Assembly: GCF_042453785.1 (NCBI RefSeq)
Contig: NC_091661.1
Location: forward strand, 30,433,501 to 30,497,500
DNA length: 64,000 nt
Direction: 5' to 3'
Source: Malus domestica
Lineage: Eukaryota; Streptophyta; Magnoliopsida; Rosales; Rosaceae
Shown here: one piece after another, positions 47,064 to 59,500 of the stretch
Numbering within the stretch: the first letter of the stretch is position 1
Layout: each line of letters begins with the position of its first letter
Translations under genes and position numbers: made by a program
The notes under the pieces: generated by a model
The model's database searches: none
What the model was told of the DNA's origin: nothing
Seen by the model: the letters and a program-made list of their open reading frames with translations, nothing else

Positions 47064-49958
47064 TCACATAATCCGAGCTTTTATATCATCAAAGAATCGG
47101 AAATAGGCATACCTCCAAGACGTCTTAAGAACTAAGGTACCACAAACACTCCAGAATCCTATGATAAATCCAAGCACCAAGCTAACATAAAATCCGAAGC
47201 TTATGAGACCATCATAATCTTGTTTGGTCTTGTCACTTCCACTGCCATTAGGGACTGCAGGATCTTCCGTTGTTACATCTCCCGGGCATTCTGGTGAGAG
47301 CGGTTGCCCACAAAGTCCAAGATTGCCAGTAAATTGAGAATCATTAAAACTTTGAAGTTGAGTACTTTGGGGAATTCTTCCTGATAAGTTGTTGTATGAC
47401 AAGTCCAAGACACTAAGATAATGTAAGCTCGAAAAACTCGGAGGAATGCTACCAGATATCTGGTTTCGTGACAAATCAAGCGATTCTAACATCTCGAGCT
47501 GACCAAAGTTGTTAGGAAGCACCCCAGTAAAATTGTTTCTTGACAGGTTCAGAGAAATCAACTTCAGCAAGCTTGTTACACTTTCTGGAATGTCTCCGCT
47601 TAAGTTGTTGCTCGAAATGTCAATGCTTCTCAAATGATGAAGATTTTGGCCGAACTCAATCTGTATTCCTTTCCAAGTCAGTTGCACAAACCCAACAGGG
47701 ATGTTGTCCTCCACCTCGGGGGACATCGAAGACAAAGCTGTTATGTTAGGGAGGCAATGGGGCAAGGCTCCGGATAGATTGTTCTTGGAGAAGTCCAAAA
47801 CATGAAGCGCAGGAAGACTGCATAGACTTAAAGGTATGCTTCCATAAAACTCGTTCGACTTTAAGCGAAGAACCAGCAACTTTGTTAGGCTCGGGCCTAT
47901 CCATGTCGGTATATTTCCAGATAGTTTATTGGCACCGAGGTCAACAACTCTTAATTCTGTACAGTTCACCAAAGAAGGCAATTCTCCGGAACGTTTGTTG
48001 TCCTGTAAGTGTAAGAACATAGCATACTTTAAGAAGCCTAATGAGCATGGAATTTTCCCGGAGAAATTGTTCTTAGCCATGTTCAAAAAGACCAAACCTT
48101 GAAACTGCATCCAACAACTAGGAAGTTCACCAGATAGCTGATTGTGAGAAAGGTCTAGATCAAAGAAGTTTGGAGATTCTGTTTCACAAAAGGAAGATAA
48201 GGGTCCTGAAAACATGTTTTTGGAGAGACGCAGGATGGATACATTTGAAGAAAATGGTGGAAGTGGGCCGTCCAAGAGATTAGATGACAAGTCAAAAGAA
48301 AAGAAGGTGGAGTTTTTTGTTGATAGATTTGGCAACTTTCCATGGATTTGGTTCATCGATAGGTTTAAATCGAGTAAGCTGGAAGACAGATCCCAAAACT
48401 TATCAGGTATAGAATCCGAAATCTCAGCATTAACCATGTCAAGTGAAGTAAGTTTTGTCTGAGTTTGAATCCATTTCGGAAAAGCAGGGCCAACCTTGCA
48501 AGAGGACAATCCTAGTCTTATGGTTTGAAAAGGCGGATTCCAATCCGAGCTCAAGTTGAAAGACAAAGGATTATGAGAAAAATCCAAATATTTTAAACGG
48601 GAGAGATTGGAGAAGTGCACTTCAGTTATGACACCATTCAAAGAATTCCGAGAAAGATCCAACGTTTCGAGGCTGGAAAGTTGGCTGATACTCTCATGTA
48701 GAGATCCGCTGAGTTGATTGTTGGAGATAAATAACTGCCTTAACAACGAAAGACCTGTAAAATCAGGCAGTGATCCGGTGAACTGGTTTTGAACTAGGCT
48801 CAAGTATCTTAGCTGGGAGAGTGGCTGAAAATTTTTTGGAAGAGACCCACTTACGTTGGTGACGTCAATGTACAAATCTTTCAAGGATGAAAATCTTGTA
48901 ATGTTATCAGGAAATGAACCCGAAAACGGGTTCCCACTCAAGAACAAGGACTCGAGGGTGTCTTGAGCACAAGACAAGTTTATGACAAAGTCTTCAAGTC
49001 TGTCGGAAAGTTTGTTTTCCAGTAAACTCAACCACCGTAAACTGCAAAGGTTTCGAAACGATTTCGGTATCCCGCCTTTAAGTTCGTTAACCGAGAGATC
49101 AAGAGACACGAGAGAAACCGTGTTTGCAAACACATCTGGGATGGGACCTTGCAACTGGCTATCAGCTAAACCAATGTAAACAAGGTTGGTGCTGACATTG
49201 ACCATCCAATAAAATATCGAAACATTAAGAAAATTATTCGAGAGTTCAAGGACTTCAAGAGAGTTTGAAGAATTGACAAAAGAAAGCGAGCTCTGTTTGA
49301 TATTGGGAAGACTACACGAAGATAACTGAAGCTCAACAAGTGAACGGAGTTTGCTTATAGATTCTGGCCAATTTACAACCTCGGAAAAATTAAGATCCGA
49401 CATATACAGGTACCTCAAGGAAGAAAGATGAGATAACCACTTGAGATTTTCGAATGTGACATCGTTCTGTGCAAGATCAAGAGTATACAAACTAGAGAGA
49501 TTTCCGAGTTGGGGAGGAATTGGTCCGCTAAGATTGGCACCTGCTAGTTTGAGTTGCTCCAATCGACTCAAAGAACCGATGAACTTGGGAATTTGTCCTT
49601 GGAAATGATTGAAACTGAGGTCCAAGTAAGTTAGATATGGCAATTCAAGTAGAGAAGGAGCAATCACACCACTTAGAGGAGTTTCAACACTATAAATACC
49701 AAAAGAGTTGTGATAGAGATCTAGGGTGACGACATGACCTGTTTCGTTATTGCAAGCGATTCCTCTCCACTCGCAACAATCTTTGCCGGTTTCCCAAGAG
49801 GCAAGAACGTTGGACTTGTCGATGAGGCCTTGTTTGAACTGAAGCAGGGCGGTTTTTTCTGTTTGTAAGCACCCGATGTTGGAACTGATTCCAGCACCCA
49901 AACAGCATTTGGCAGATGTAAGAGCAAACAAGACAGAATATATGATTGTGAGCAACAT
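47064..49958 (-). CDS. LRR receptor-like protein (EIX2/Cf type), 964 residues
   Basis: One uninterrupted exon. Residues 1-23 are a signal peptide; an LRR N-cap follows (CLQTEKTALLQFKQGLIDKS, CCEWRGIACNNETGHVV). About 30 LRRs of plant extracellular type (LxxLxxLxLxxNxLxGxIP) run to residue about 850. They are broken near residue 725 by an island (SPEVEDNIPVGFVQLTWKGI) as in Cf and EIX receptors. Then come a C-cap (GNLGLCGQPLSPECPG), an acidic linker, one membrane helix (ISFGFYVSLVLGFIIGFWSV) and a short basic tail without a kinase. Such proteins detect microbial or apoplastic ligands and signal through SOBIR1/BAK1. The first Met sits right before the hydrophobic leader. Many N-glycosylation sites are present. 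It appears functional; the ligand is unknown. Confidence 0.93.
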   Translation of the reverse strand: MLLTIIYSVLFALTSAKCCLGAGISSNIGCLQTEKTALLQFKQGLIDKSNVLASWETGKDCCEWRGIACNNETGHVVTLDLYHNSFGIYSVETPLSGVIAPSLLELPYLTYLDLSFNHFQGQIPKFIGSLSRLEQLKLAGANLSGPIPPQLGNLSSLYTLDLAQNDVTFENLKWLSHLSSLRYLYMSDLNFSEVVNWPESISKLRSLVELQLSSCSLPNIKQSSLSFVNSSNSLEVLELSNNFLNVSIFYWMVNVSTNLVYIGLADSQLQGPIPDVFANTVSLVSLDLSVNELKGGIPKSFRNLCSLRWLSLLENKLSDRLEDFVINLSCAQDTLESLFLSGNPFSGSFPDNITRFSSLKDLYIDVTNVSGSLPKNFQPLSQLRYLSLVQNQFTGSLPDFTGLSLLRQLFISNNQLSGSLHESISQLSSLETLDLSRNSLNGVITEVHFSNLSRLKYLDFSHNPLSFNLSSDWNPPFQTIRLGLSSCKVGPAFPKWIQTQTKLTSLDMVNAEISDSIPDKFWDLSSSLLDLNLSMNQIHGKLPNLSTKNSTFFSFDLSSNLLDGPLPPFSSNVSILRLSKNMFSGPLSSFCETESPNFFDLDLSHNQLSGELPSCWMQFQGLVFLNMAKNNFSGKIPCSLGFLKYAMFLHLQDNKRSGELPSLVNCTELRVVDLGANKLSGNIPTWIGPSLTKLLVLRLKSNEFYGSIPLSLCSLPALHVLDFSKNNLSGALPHCLPNITALSSMSPEVEDNIPVGFVQLTWKGIQIEFGQNLHHLRSIDISSNNLSGDIPESVTSLLKLISLNLSRNNFTGVLPNNFGQLEMLESLDLSRNQISGSIPPSFSSLHYLSVLDLSYNNLSGRIPQSTQLQSFNDSQFTGNLGLCGQPLSPECPGDVTTEDPAVPNGSGSDKTKQDYDGLISFGFYVSLVLGFIIGFWSVCGTLVLKTSWRYAYFRFFDDIKARIM

Positions 49959-50363
49959 GGTATGTGAAATGGTGAATTGAATTGTACGTGGATTTGGGAG
50001 TGAAAAGCAATAGATGTTTTATGGATTGATCCTTTGTTGTCGTTATGTGGACGCTGAGAGAGAAAAGGTTGTAAAAAGGAAGATGGAGTCGTAGAAAAAC
50101 AAAGCAAAGTGGAGGAAAAGGAGGGTAAGAGTAAGACCATCCTCAATTTTGTGTTAAAAACTAAAATTTTCAACTCAAAAAAATTAGGTTTTAACTCCAA
50201 AATTTTGGCCTGACATTATTAAAGAATGAATTTAGCGTATTTTTTTCTCTTAAAGTAACTTCTTTTTAACAAATTATGTAGATTATTCTAATTTAATTTT
50301 ATGAACATTTAACCTAAAAATATTTTGATTCCAATTGAAAAATTACTAAACCAACACCATGAA
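49959..50363. other. upstream region of the RLP gene
   Basis: It holds the presumed promoter and leader of the minus-strand RLP. The 159-residue minus frame at 49721-50200 overlaps the RLP N-terminus in another frame and is a shadow. No distinct regulatory motif can be assigned. Confidence 0.4.
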
Positions 50364-51941
50364 TGTAAAATCCCGTTCCTGGATTTCACTGTTATAATCT
50401 ACGTATTTATATTATTGAGATTTTATATTATTTCTCGAGAAATTATTTTAATTTGTTTGAATTTAGATTTTAATTAAACTAGTTACAAAGTTTGAAGTTT
50501 GGAATTAATTATTTAAAATCCGTAAACCTTTTGAGGTCACAATTTATATTTTTGAATAGATCTCGAAACCCCAAATGTATAGGCGAAAGCTGTTTGTGAG
50601 TCCGGATTATAACGGTATAGTTACAGACGTTTGAAGTTGTGTTACTAAACTATAGATTTTAGAAATTATTTAAACTCCTACTTTGAAGGAAAAAAACGAA
50701 TGAGGTATGTGCTTTTGTGGCCAATCAGAAGTAAAGGTTGGAGGGAGGACCAATCAGGAAAAAAAAAAAAAAAAAGGGAGCAACCAATCAGAAAAGAAGG
50801 GGAAAGGAGAGGAAAAGAAAGGGGGGGGTGGGGAGAAAACCGGGTCTCATGACCCGTGCGACCTAACCGGTGGAAGCCATGAAATCTGGTGGCCTCCAAG
50901 CCAATTTCCGACGAGTTGAAGCGCCTCACCACCTGGAATTCATTTCCCATCATCCCTTCTACTCATTCCACCCCAAATTGGAGGAAAATTGGCCCCGAAA
51001 TGGTGAACACCTGCACGGAGTGCGACGAGCTCGTGGTGGCGATCCACCAAAATTTGAATGTAACTGTGACCACCACCAATAGACTCCCCTTAACCTCATG
51101 AACAAAGCCCATGCATTGTTTGGGAAGTCAGAGCTGTTATGGAGTCAAATTGAGGACACCCAAATTCTAGGGTTTCGCCAGGTTTATGGCGTTTTAAGGC
51201 TTTTTTCGGCCAAATTAGACTTGGCCACAGGCATTGATTTTACATGTGACAGGTCTAGATAGATTACGAGAAACCGCTTGATATTTTAGATTCCGTTGAG
51301 TGGTCTAGAATCATTGCTCTTGCTCATTTCCATAAAGTTAGTCTAGAACCCAAGATTCGAGTGAATGGGAATTACCTATACTAGACCTTGTGAATATAAA
51401 TTAAATTTACCATGTTTATTACTTATAATCCAATTAGGGAATTATATTGGGTTCTTTAACTAGATTCATAAATGATATGTTATCGCATTGTTTGATTAAC
51501 GTAGTTAAATGCTAAGATCATGCATCTTTAATTCATGAATTGTTTAATTTACAGGATTGTGAAATGACGTTGAATATGATTGTTATTATTATTATAATTA
51601 TTTTAGTTGATCAAGGTAGCTTGAGATTAATATTATGCTTCGTTGTTATTTAATATGTTACATGCTGTGGATGTATCATGTTGAAGATAAAGTGAATTGT
51701 GTGATAATTGTTCGAGTGTAATGTATGACGAACTACGAATGGCTTGATCCCTATTGAGGGTACGTAGGCAGTCTAACGAGGAGGTTAGATGCAGTCATAA
51801 AGTATACGAAAAATCACTACGAAGTTCGATTCTGGAGATGTAATTTTCCATATTCTGGTGGTGGAATAATTAAGTTTGAGATACGAGTTTTGGTGACATC
51901 ACGTGTCGATCCTGGGCGTATGTCGGGATCGAGATGTGACA
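50364..51941. mobile_element. 1.58-kb solo LTR, Gypsy-like, with 5-bp TSD
   Basis: It starts TGTAAAATCCCG and ends CGGGATCGAGATGTGACA; the ATCCCG/CGGGAT pair marks the inverted ends. Flanks are the same five bases ATGAA (50359-50363 and 51942-51946). The long LTR and its GGTACGTAGGCAGTCT motif resemble Tekay/Del-type chromovirus LTRs. There is no interior or partner LTR, so it arose by LTR-LTR recombination. The small frames inside (50678-51101) are not genes. Age is not measurable. Confidence 0.82.
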
Positions 51942-52259
51942 ATGAAACTCATGGAACACTATGAAAGAATATGAAACACATAAAAGAATTTTTTTTTTAA
52001 ATTATTTTAGTTGTTGGATTTAAATTTGGATCGTTAGATTTGATCATATTAGATTTTAACTGTTGGATTCGGTGAATTCATAAACATAAAACTACAAAAA
52101 AAATACACATATATGGTGGGCCAGCCCACTAACTCGAGGGGAATCCTAGGGTAAATATGCCCCAAAAATGAGTTTTGGGTTAAAACTCATATTTGGCTCG
52201 AGGGTTAGAGCAAATTGGGGTAGGTTTAGAATATAAAATTTGAGTTTTATTCCCAAAGG

Positions 52260-52870
52260 TTGGAGTAGGTCTATGTGGAAAGGAGGAAAAGGTGGAAAGG
52301 AGGAAAAGTGGTAGAGAAAATGAGGGAAAGTGGTAGAGAAAAGAGGATGAGGTTCCTCTCCGAATCCTCTTTATGATCTTCACATCTCATCTATTTATCA
52401 AACATCGTGTGGTTAGATATCATTACGTACTGTTTGTGTTTAATTTTAAATAAAAAATTTCAAAATAATTTTTGGTTGCACGATGTACGATTAACAAATA
52501 AGATGTAAGATCCTCACAAAGAGGATCCATATGAGATCCAAATCTGAGAAAAGGGGAATAGGATCTTATCCGGATCCCTTTTGTGAAGATCTCGGGAATC
52601 ACTTCATAGTATCCTTTTATTTATCATCTTGCGGCTAGAAATTATTTTTGAATTTTTTTTATTTAAAATTGAACACAAATAATATCTGATAAAAATTAAT
52701 CACATGACAAAATTATCCCTGAGATCCTCCTCATCCGAGAAAATGTGGGAAAGTGGTAGGGAAAAGGTGGGAAAGGGTGGGTGGAGGTAAAAGGTGGAAA
52801 GGAGGTAAAGTGGTCGAGAAAATGAGGGAAAGTGGTAGAGAAAAGGTGGAAAAAGGGATTGGAAGAAGAA
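52260..52870. repeat. GA-rich repeat split by two short MITEs
   Basis: A purine-rich unit (GTGGTAGAGAAAATGAGGGA) lies at 52262-52352 and again at 52745-52862. Two short elements separate the halves. One lies at about 52355-52545, with ends CCGAATCCTCTTTATGATCT and its approximate complement AGATCCTCACAAAGAGGATC. The other lies at about 52562-52738, with GGATCTTATCCGGATCCC and GATCCTCCTCATCC. Both look like related MITEs. The mirrored frames on both strands here are low-complexity artefacts. Confidence 0.6.
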
Positions 52871-52904
52871 GAGAAAGGTGGTGGGGGCATGGAATGGATG
52901 GTTG

Positions 52905-53085
52905 GATTCTCTTTCCTTGTTTTTTTTCCCACTCATTTTCTCATTTCTTATTTGAACGGTCGCGGTTAAGCCACGTCAACATCTTGTATTAATTTTATAT
53001 ATAAAGAGAAAAATAAAATAGAAAATGTGAGAGTACGGAATTGAAGGGGATGGAAAGAGAAGGGAAGAGAATCCTAGTCCACTCC
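52905..53085. mobile_element. probable MITE related to the 1.8-kb one
   Basis: GGATTCTCTTTCCTTG near the left and AAGGGAAGAGAATCC near the right form an imperfect inverted pair, and the interior has CGCGGTTAAGCCACGTCAAC, shared with the MITE at 1808. I found no clear target duplication. Confidence 0.5.
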
Positions 53086-53726
53086 GAGAATGTAAGCACA
53101 TTTTACTGAACCTTGTAAATATTGTATTCCATTTATATTTTCTTACTGTTGATTATATTTCATATAGCCTTCTCGAAATCTTTTATAATACAGACCATTA
53201 GAATAAGATGAACTAGAGAATTACATGAAATTGCACTTGGAATATTAAGCAGCTGGGACTAGTAAACCATAATAAATTAATAATTGAACATTCAGGCCAA
53301 AAAACAAGGGGATGAACATTGGTATATAATGTGATAGAATTGCTCCAAAATCTTCATCAGTTGTCCAACTTCTACAATCCGGAAATCGATAGCCGGGGGC
53401 AACTGTGGGACCACTATTTGTAGGATGATGCCCCACGCGGCATCTAATAAGGTCCAACAGTCCGGAGGTGACCTTCCCTGTCCACAGGAGTCCCTTACAC
53501 AATGTACACACATATCACTAATCCAAATTCTACTGCAGGTTTAAGAAAAATGGATGATTTCACCACTTCGGTACTCAGCACGGTGAAACCTGATCATGCT
53601 GCTGTAACTATACATAATCTCTGACATTCATGCGACAACGGATAATGGTGTAACAACTCCAGCAGAGTCAGAAACCAAACCGTCCTTCGATACTCCAGCA
53701 CGGTGAAACCTGACCGTGCTGCAATC
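53086..53726. other. 3' flank of the TIMELESS copy
   Basis: Contains an imperfect direct repeat, about 120 bp apart: CAGCACGGTGAAACCTGAYC(G/A)TGCTG at about 53577 and 53697, the second just beyond the last stop of the TIMELESS copy. The minus frames at 53245-53513 show no family feature. Nothing else seen. Confidence 0.4.
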
Positions 53727-55866
53727 TCAGTCATCATCTTCATCATCAAGTACCATCCTTGACCTCCTTCTGCTTACACCACTCACTGGCAATGTACCTA
53801 CTTCATCCTCTTAATCTGCCAAATCAGTGTCCATTTCCAGACGTAGCAAATCCTCCAAAATTTTCACAGGTCCAACATCTAATGGATTACCATTGCTGGT
53901 GCCTGTGACTTTTGTTCTCTGCCATTCAGACTCGCACGTTCGGCAGCAGCACCTTTGTCAACTCCATTTTCCAAAACACTGCCGCTTTCTGTTCCCTGAA
54001 TCAAGACGGCTTCGGGGTTTTGATCCATGGACTTGGAAAGGGATCGCCTAGTTTTCCTACATCCAAAAGACAATTTGATTAGAAAAATGGCTACCTTACA
54101 TACACAATCAGAATGCAATGACTATAGTTATTCGAATTCTTCTTTTTCGTTTTTTTCTCAGGGGGAGGTTTGAGGATGGAGAGAGGGAAGAGATTTACTT
54201 AAGAACAGAGCTTAGGATTTCATCATCAGAATCATCTTCCAACGCTTCTCGCCCAGTAGTCTGTTCTAGCAACTCGTCGCTATTATCCTTCTTGTCCCTA
54301 GAAGTTCAAACAAAAAGTTGTCAGACATAGGTATTTACACATCTATGTATGCATGCGAGTGTAAAGATGGAACCAAATACACATTCCTACAAGTTAATTC
54401 GGAATATGGAAACCGAACTGAATAATGAATTTAATAACCTTATATTGTAAGGTTTACGTAAAGATATTGGAGTCTGACATATGCAGTAAAAACGCCAAAA
54501 CAGTGAAAACTAAGATGGACATACTAATCATTGACATTTACCTTTTCATTCATTAATGAAAATAGTGTTTCATCATCAGAGTCGTGCATTTTGTTTGCAT
54601 TAGAGTCACTATGATCCTCATCCTTCAGCATGCCACGTGAAGGCCTCTTCTTCCGAGGAATATGCAAACCAAGCTGCTTAAGCTTACGAGAAACTTGAGG
54701 AGCTGTGAATTTCCCATCTCCATCCATCGCATTTGCAATCATATGGCTGCACTTCTTATGGCCTTTAAATCTGGGAAGATCAAAGAAAGCAAATTTTTCT
54801 TTAAAACAATATAATAGTAAACTTCCATTATCTACTTTTCTTTGGTAATCCTTCACCATTTATCAAGTGAGAAGATGTCAAATCTCATATTTCCACCAAG
54901 CCACCAAGTAATACTCACTGCTCATACAAAGCTCTGATATTAGCTTCCTGATCTTCACTGAGGGCACGGACCCTTTTTCTTGCTCGCCTATAAAAATATT
55001 AAGGTCAAATTAATTAACAGCTGAGCAGTGAAGCAACACAAACAAAACCAGCATGCATTACGATTTGCCATGAAATTAATGGCTAATTGACAAAACACTC
55101 ACAAAGGCTGGCTTTTTGATTCAGAATGAGTGTTAACTGCTCCCTCTACTCTTCCATCTCCATCAATTTGACTAGGCCCAGTGGAACAGATTCCTGAGCT
55201 TTCCGAATTCTTTTCCTTCGTGCAACTTTCAGCCCTAGCTGTTTAAGCTTGTTAGAAATTTGAGCTGATGAAACTTTACCATCAGGATCAAGAGCTTCCG
55301 CAATAAGATGACTACAATTCTGGTCATCCTTGAATCTAGATTGACCATATTTGTTAGGAAAGATTTCAGTAAAGCAGGATGAAAAAAGTAGGTTACACTG
55401 CAAAAACAATATTGGCACAACTCAAATTATGCACACGTCATGGCCAATGCTTTTTATATTATTATGTTTCGGCTGATATCAGGTGTACTATGCCGGGTTA
55501 AAGGCTCAAGAAAGAATCTTAGATCAAGGAACCATACTTCTCATACAGATCCTTAATTTTCATCTCCAGTTCAGCTCCAATAACAAGTCGCTTGTTTTCT
55601 CTAGAAACCCTCTCAGTTTCATTCTCTATGGACTTTCCCTCACTGCAACAGTCGAATGCATCAAGGTCTCATTAAGATGACAATTTATAAACAATATTAA
55701 TCATTAAGTTGTAAGTATAAAGGACGTACTTGTCATAATTAGCTTGCCCATCAGTCTCATTATCCGAAATATATGCAGTACCTCCCTCCGCTTTGCCAGA
55801 CTTTTCTCCATCACTGTAAGAAATAAGAAGGCATATTCGTTAGCTCCTCTTGCAGTATCTCATCCA

Positions 55867-56535
55867 TGTTGTGCTAGGATAGCACCAAACCCGTTGGAAC
55901 CAACTCAAGCTAACCCACAAGAAATTTATCAAATGAAAATGCAAGAACAAAATATAAAAGACACCAAGATTTAACGAGGTTCCTCAACAGTCAGTGTAAT
56001 TGGAGTACGTCCTCGGAGCAGTAGGAGCTCACCCAATAATCCACTATCAACCAAATGGGAGTTTACAAAGTGTTGGCAATCTCACACCCAAATAACCCAA
56101 TACACCTAATAGCTCTCACACACCACATAAACAAATAGAGAAAGAAATATAATGAATAATTTCTTCTCTATACATATAACTCAAAGCTATTACAACAACA
56201 ACTACTTTGGTAGATGATTACTAACCAAATAGAAGAGCACCTTCTTCTTCTTTTCTGCTCTTAATTTTCTGCTCTCTGCAGCTCACTTTGCTCTCTCAAA
56301 GATGGGCTACTAAAACAGAAAAAATGGTGCAAACTTCCTTCCTCTCTCTTACCTCCGTATGCACACATTCATCCATTATAAACACCCAATAAACAAAACC
56401 AAAGTAAAGACATAATGATTACTTTACAAACATCATCATGACCTTCTTTTTTTCTTTTCAACAAACATAATCATTTGTCTTTTTCTTTCTTTTGCCTTGT
56501 TTAATAGCCGAAAGTTGTTTGGCCATAATTCAACA
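55867..56535 (-). repeat. left LTR (3' LTR in element orientation) of the Copia element
   Basis: 669 bp, with TGTTG/CAACA ends, nearly identical to the partner at 60748-61417. Confidence 0.95.
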
Positions 56536-59500
56536 ATCTCCACTTTGGCCAAATTCCGAAAACACCATGATAAGCCAACCAACACAATCAACACAAAAAT
56601 CACTCCCAAACACTAGCAAGAGAACAACTCATGTCGAGCCAAATGCTCCAAAACTCCTACTGCTCAACGCATTCTTTATATAGGCATAATGTGAGCCAAG
56701 TTCAAACAGTGAACAAACTTGGCTACACCAACAACCTTAGTCAACATATCAGCGGGGTTGTCTTTAGTTGGAATCTTTTGGATAATGATTTCCCCTTCAC
56801 CAACAATTTCACGAACAAAGTGATAACGCACATCTATGTGCTTGGTCCTTGCATGATGAACCTGATACTTAGCCAAATAAATGGCACTCTGACTATCACA
56901 ATGTACCTCCACCTGTTTCTGATCGACCCCCAAATCTCTAATCAACCCATGTATCCAAATGACCTCCTTTATAGCTTCATCAACTGCCATATATTCAGCC
57001 TCTGTAGTAGACAAGGCAACATACGACTGCAAAATGGACCTTCAACAAACTGGTCCTTTAGCCATAGTAAACACATAGCCTGTAGTAGACTTCCTTCCAT
57101 CCAGATCACCTGCATAATCTGAATCAACATAACCAACTGCAAAATGACCAATACCAGAGTCATCCCTCTCAAAGCATAAACCAACATCTCGAGTACCATG
57201 GAGATACCTCAATATCCACTTAGCTGTTTGCCAATGCTCTTTACCTGGATTATGCATATATTGACTCACCATACCAACTGCATGAGCAATATCCGGTCTA
57301 GAGCATACCATTGCATACATCAAACTACCAACCAAATTTGCATATGGTATATTTTTCATTTGCAACTTCTCTTTATCAGTTTTAGGACATTGTAGAGAAC
57401 TCAATTTAAAATGAGAAACCAAAGGGGTACTAACTGGTTTGGTTGAATCATGAACTCTAAACTTCCGAATCAACTTCTCAAGGTATTGTCTTTGATTCAA
57501 TCTGACCAAACCCCTCGCTCTATCTCTAGTGATCTCTATCTTCTTCGCTTCACCAAGATCCTTCATCTCAAACTCATTCTTCATTTGCTTCTTCAATTTC
57601 TCAATCTCTTCAACATTCTTTGAGGCAATCAACATATCATCAACATATATCAACAAATAAATGAAAGACCCATCTTGCAACTTCTTGAAGTACACACAAT
57701 GATCATATTGACTTCTAGAATAATTTTGGCCTCTCATAAATTTATCAAACCTCAAATACCATTGTCTTGGAGATTGCTTCAAGCCATAAAGTGATTTCTT
57801 CAATTTGCAAAACAAATTCTCCTTCCCTTTCACTGTATACCCATCCGGTTGACACATATAGATCTATTCATTCAAATCACCATGTAGGAAAGCCGTCTTC
57901 ACATCAAGTTGCACAAGCTCAAGATCATACTGTGCAACAAGAGCTAACATAATGCGAATTGAGGAATGCTTCACAACTGGAGAAAAGATTTCATTGTAGT
58001 CAATGCCCTCCTTTTGTGTATACCCTTTAGCAACTAATATTGCTTTGAATCTCACATTGCTTTTCTCATCAGCATCATCCTTCTTGGCATACACCCATTT
58101 GCAACCGATAGCTTTCTTGCCCTTAGGCAATTTAGCTAACTCCCAAGTCTTGTTCTTCAAGAAAGAATTCATCTCATCACCCATGGCATTGCACCACATC
58201 TCCTTCTCCTCACTCTCAATGGCTTCTTCGAAGTTGGATGGAATATCATCAGTAATAATAGGAAGAGCAAAAGCAACATAGTCACTATACCGAGCTGGCT
58301 TGGTAATTTGCCTCTTTCTTCTGTTCTTGGCAATAGACTCTTGAGGTGAAACTTGCTCTTCAACTTGAATAGAATCTTCAGGTTCAAATTCTTCAACATC
58401 CTCATGGTCTCTAACTTCTTCACTTGTAGTGGCTTCAACATCAGCGGAAATAGGATTTGAAGTACCAGAGGCAACTTTCTCAAGCTCCACCTGTTGGACA
58501 TCTTTCACATTCTTCTCAGAGTCTTTGTACATACTTTCTTCATCAAATGTCACATCTCTGCTGATTACAAGTTTTTTCATCTCTGGGCACCACAACCTGT
58601 AACCTTTGACACCACTACTAAAACCAAGAAAGATAGCCTTTTTGGCTCTAGGATCAAGTTTATTTTCAGTCACATGAAAATAAGCAGGTGAACCAAAAAT
58701 ACAGATATAGTCATAATCAGAAGAAGGTTTTCCAGTCCATACCTCCATTGGTGTCTTACCCTGAACAACAGCTGAGGGTAACCGGTTGATGATGTGACAT
58801 GCATAATTAACTGTCTCTGCCCAAAATGACTTGCTTAAACCCGACTGAGACAACATACATCTAACCTTCTCAAGCAAGGTTCAATTCAATCTTTCTGCAA
58901 CTCCATTTTATTGTGGAGTTCCTCGAACATTGAAATGTCTCACAATTCCTTCCTCTTTGCAAACTTTAAAGAAATGATATGATGTGTATTCACCACCATT
59001 ACCCAATCTCAAAATCTTAATCTTTCTCCGGGTCTGGTTCTCAAACATTTTCTTCCAACCCAAGAAAATGCTTAACACCTCACTCTTGTGCTTCATAGTG
59101 TAGACCCAAGACCTTCTTGAATAATCATCAACAAAGGTCACGAACCAATGTCTACCACTCAAAGAGGGAGTCTTTGTAGGACCCCAAACATCTGAATGCA
59201 CATAATCAAGAATGCCCTTCGTCTGATGTACAACAGTACCAAACTTCACTCTAGTTTGCTTCCCCAAGACACAATGCTCGCAGAAATCAAGCTTACAAGT
59301 CGTGGCACCTTTTAGAAGACCTTGTTTCACAAGCCCTTGTAGAGCTTTCTCACAGGCATGGCCTAATCTCATATGCCACAGTCTAGTAGTATCAGAATTG
59401 GATGTGCCCATATTTTCTGAGACTACAGATGCTTCACCTGTCACAGTGCTTCCTTGCAATAAATACAAATGGCCACATCGAGGAGCTTTCATCACAACAA

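Noticed and set aside
53245-53513. 88- and 73-residue minus-strand frames
   Set aside because: No family features, overlapping in two frames, and 3' of the TIMELESS stop codon.
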